Of a stretch of DNA of 64,000 nucleotides, positions 63,699-64,000 are shown one piece after another (the stretch's first letter is position 1; each line of letters opens with the position of its first letter). Origin of the DNA: Nansenia antarctica (taxonomy: Eukaryota; Chordata; Actinopteri; Argentiniformes; Microstomatidae); the NCBI GenBank assembly GCA_963989245.1, contig OZ022341.1, positions 66,763,657 to 66,827,656 of the forward strand. The letters run 5' to 3'. The notes beneath the pieces were generated by a model, which saw nothing but the letters and a program-made list of their open reading frames with translations, did not search any database and had not been told where the DNA came from. Position numbers and translations under genes: made by a program.

Positions 63699-64000
63699 TC
63701 AGGGTTTCCGTTAACCGGTAATTAGTTTACCGGTCTTTGTCCGGTAACATTTGTTGAAGTCCGACAAATTGAAAACTCGTCGGACATAAATGTCCGGTGA
63801 AAATAATTCCCTCTAAGCACAATTTGAATACAATTCGCTAAAGTTCACATTCTGATTCCTTCTATTTTAAAAAAGACGAATATATAGGCTATGTATTTCT
63901 TTTATTATGATATGATTTGACACCGGCATGATGATGACTCCTAATGTGTAGGCTGCCTATGCGAAACAGCGGTTGTTTCCGGTGTGCGCTATAACTCGTG
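63699..64000 (+). mobile_element. TIR element with gypsy-type frame, copy B (partial)
   Basis: Starts CAGGGTTTCCGTTAACCGG and matches the reverse complement of 58900-59199 closely, apart from small changes near the end. It includes the beginning of the same frame (RLFPVCAIT). It runs off the window and is inserted in the hAT transposase gene. Confidence 0.75.

Overview
This is vertebrate nuclear DNA, almost certainly from a ray-finned (teleost-type) fish. It holds intron-less replication-dependent core histone genes, a multi-exon cytokine receptor gene with GT-AG introns, a V-SINE, and a fish-like mix of DIRS, Ty3/gypsy, BEL/Pao, LINE and hAT elements. The species cannot be named from the sequence.

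Layout. Plus-strand histone block: H4 (209-520), H2B (1606-1980), H2A (14760-15146), H3 (22771-23181). Minus-strand block: H2B (29853-30227), H4 (36874-37185), H3 (60250-60660) and a 3' fragment of H2A (61565-61690). Both blocks read in the cyclic order H4-H2B-H2A-H3, so they look like out-of-phase parts of an inverted pair of tandem arrays. No linker histone H1 was found. Each gene or fragment has the 16-base histone stem-loop; one H3 copy has a broken closing pair. Between H3 and H4 of the minus block lies a nine-exon gene, most likely the interleukin-4 receptor alpha gene (53453-56819).

Mobile DNA dominates. A DIRS retrotransposon (4604-14708) separates the H2A TATA box from the H2A coding region. 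That DIRS is split by an intact gypsy element with identical LTRs (9416-14045). A 5'-truncated LINE (15177-17677, 16-bp target duplication) separates the H2A stop codon from its stem-loop. A second DIRS copy occupies 23412-29107, and both DIRS copies share the same deletion in the reverse transcriptase. An almost intact BEL/Pao element (41292-49787, 2100-codon ORF, LTRs differing at about one base) sits inside a TTA-flanked DNA transposon, which sits inside a tetranucleotide array. Four hAT-like non-autonomous insertions have perfect 8-bp target duplications; two of them are twin 1007-bp copies. A tRNA-like tandem array is bounded by inverted repeats (34581-35394). Two copies of a TIR family carry a truncated gypsy-type integrase reading frame (57376-59199, and 63699 to the window end).

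Interpretation. A histone array is being dismantled by repeated insertion. H4, H3 (plus) and H2B (minus) look healthy. H2A keeps its frame but has lost both its promoter spacing and its 3' processing spacing. H3 (minus) has four replacements plus a damaged stem-loop. H2A (minus) is only a stub. All calls come from reading the sequence; no database search was possible.
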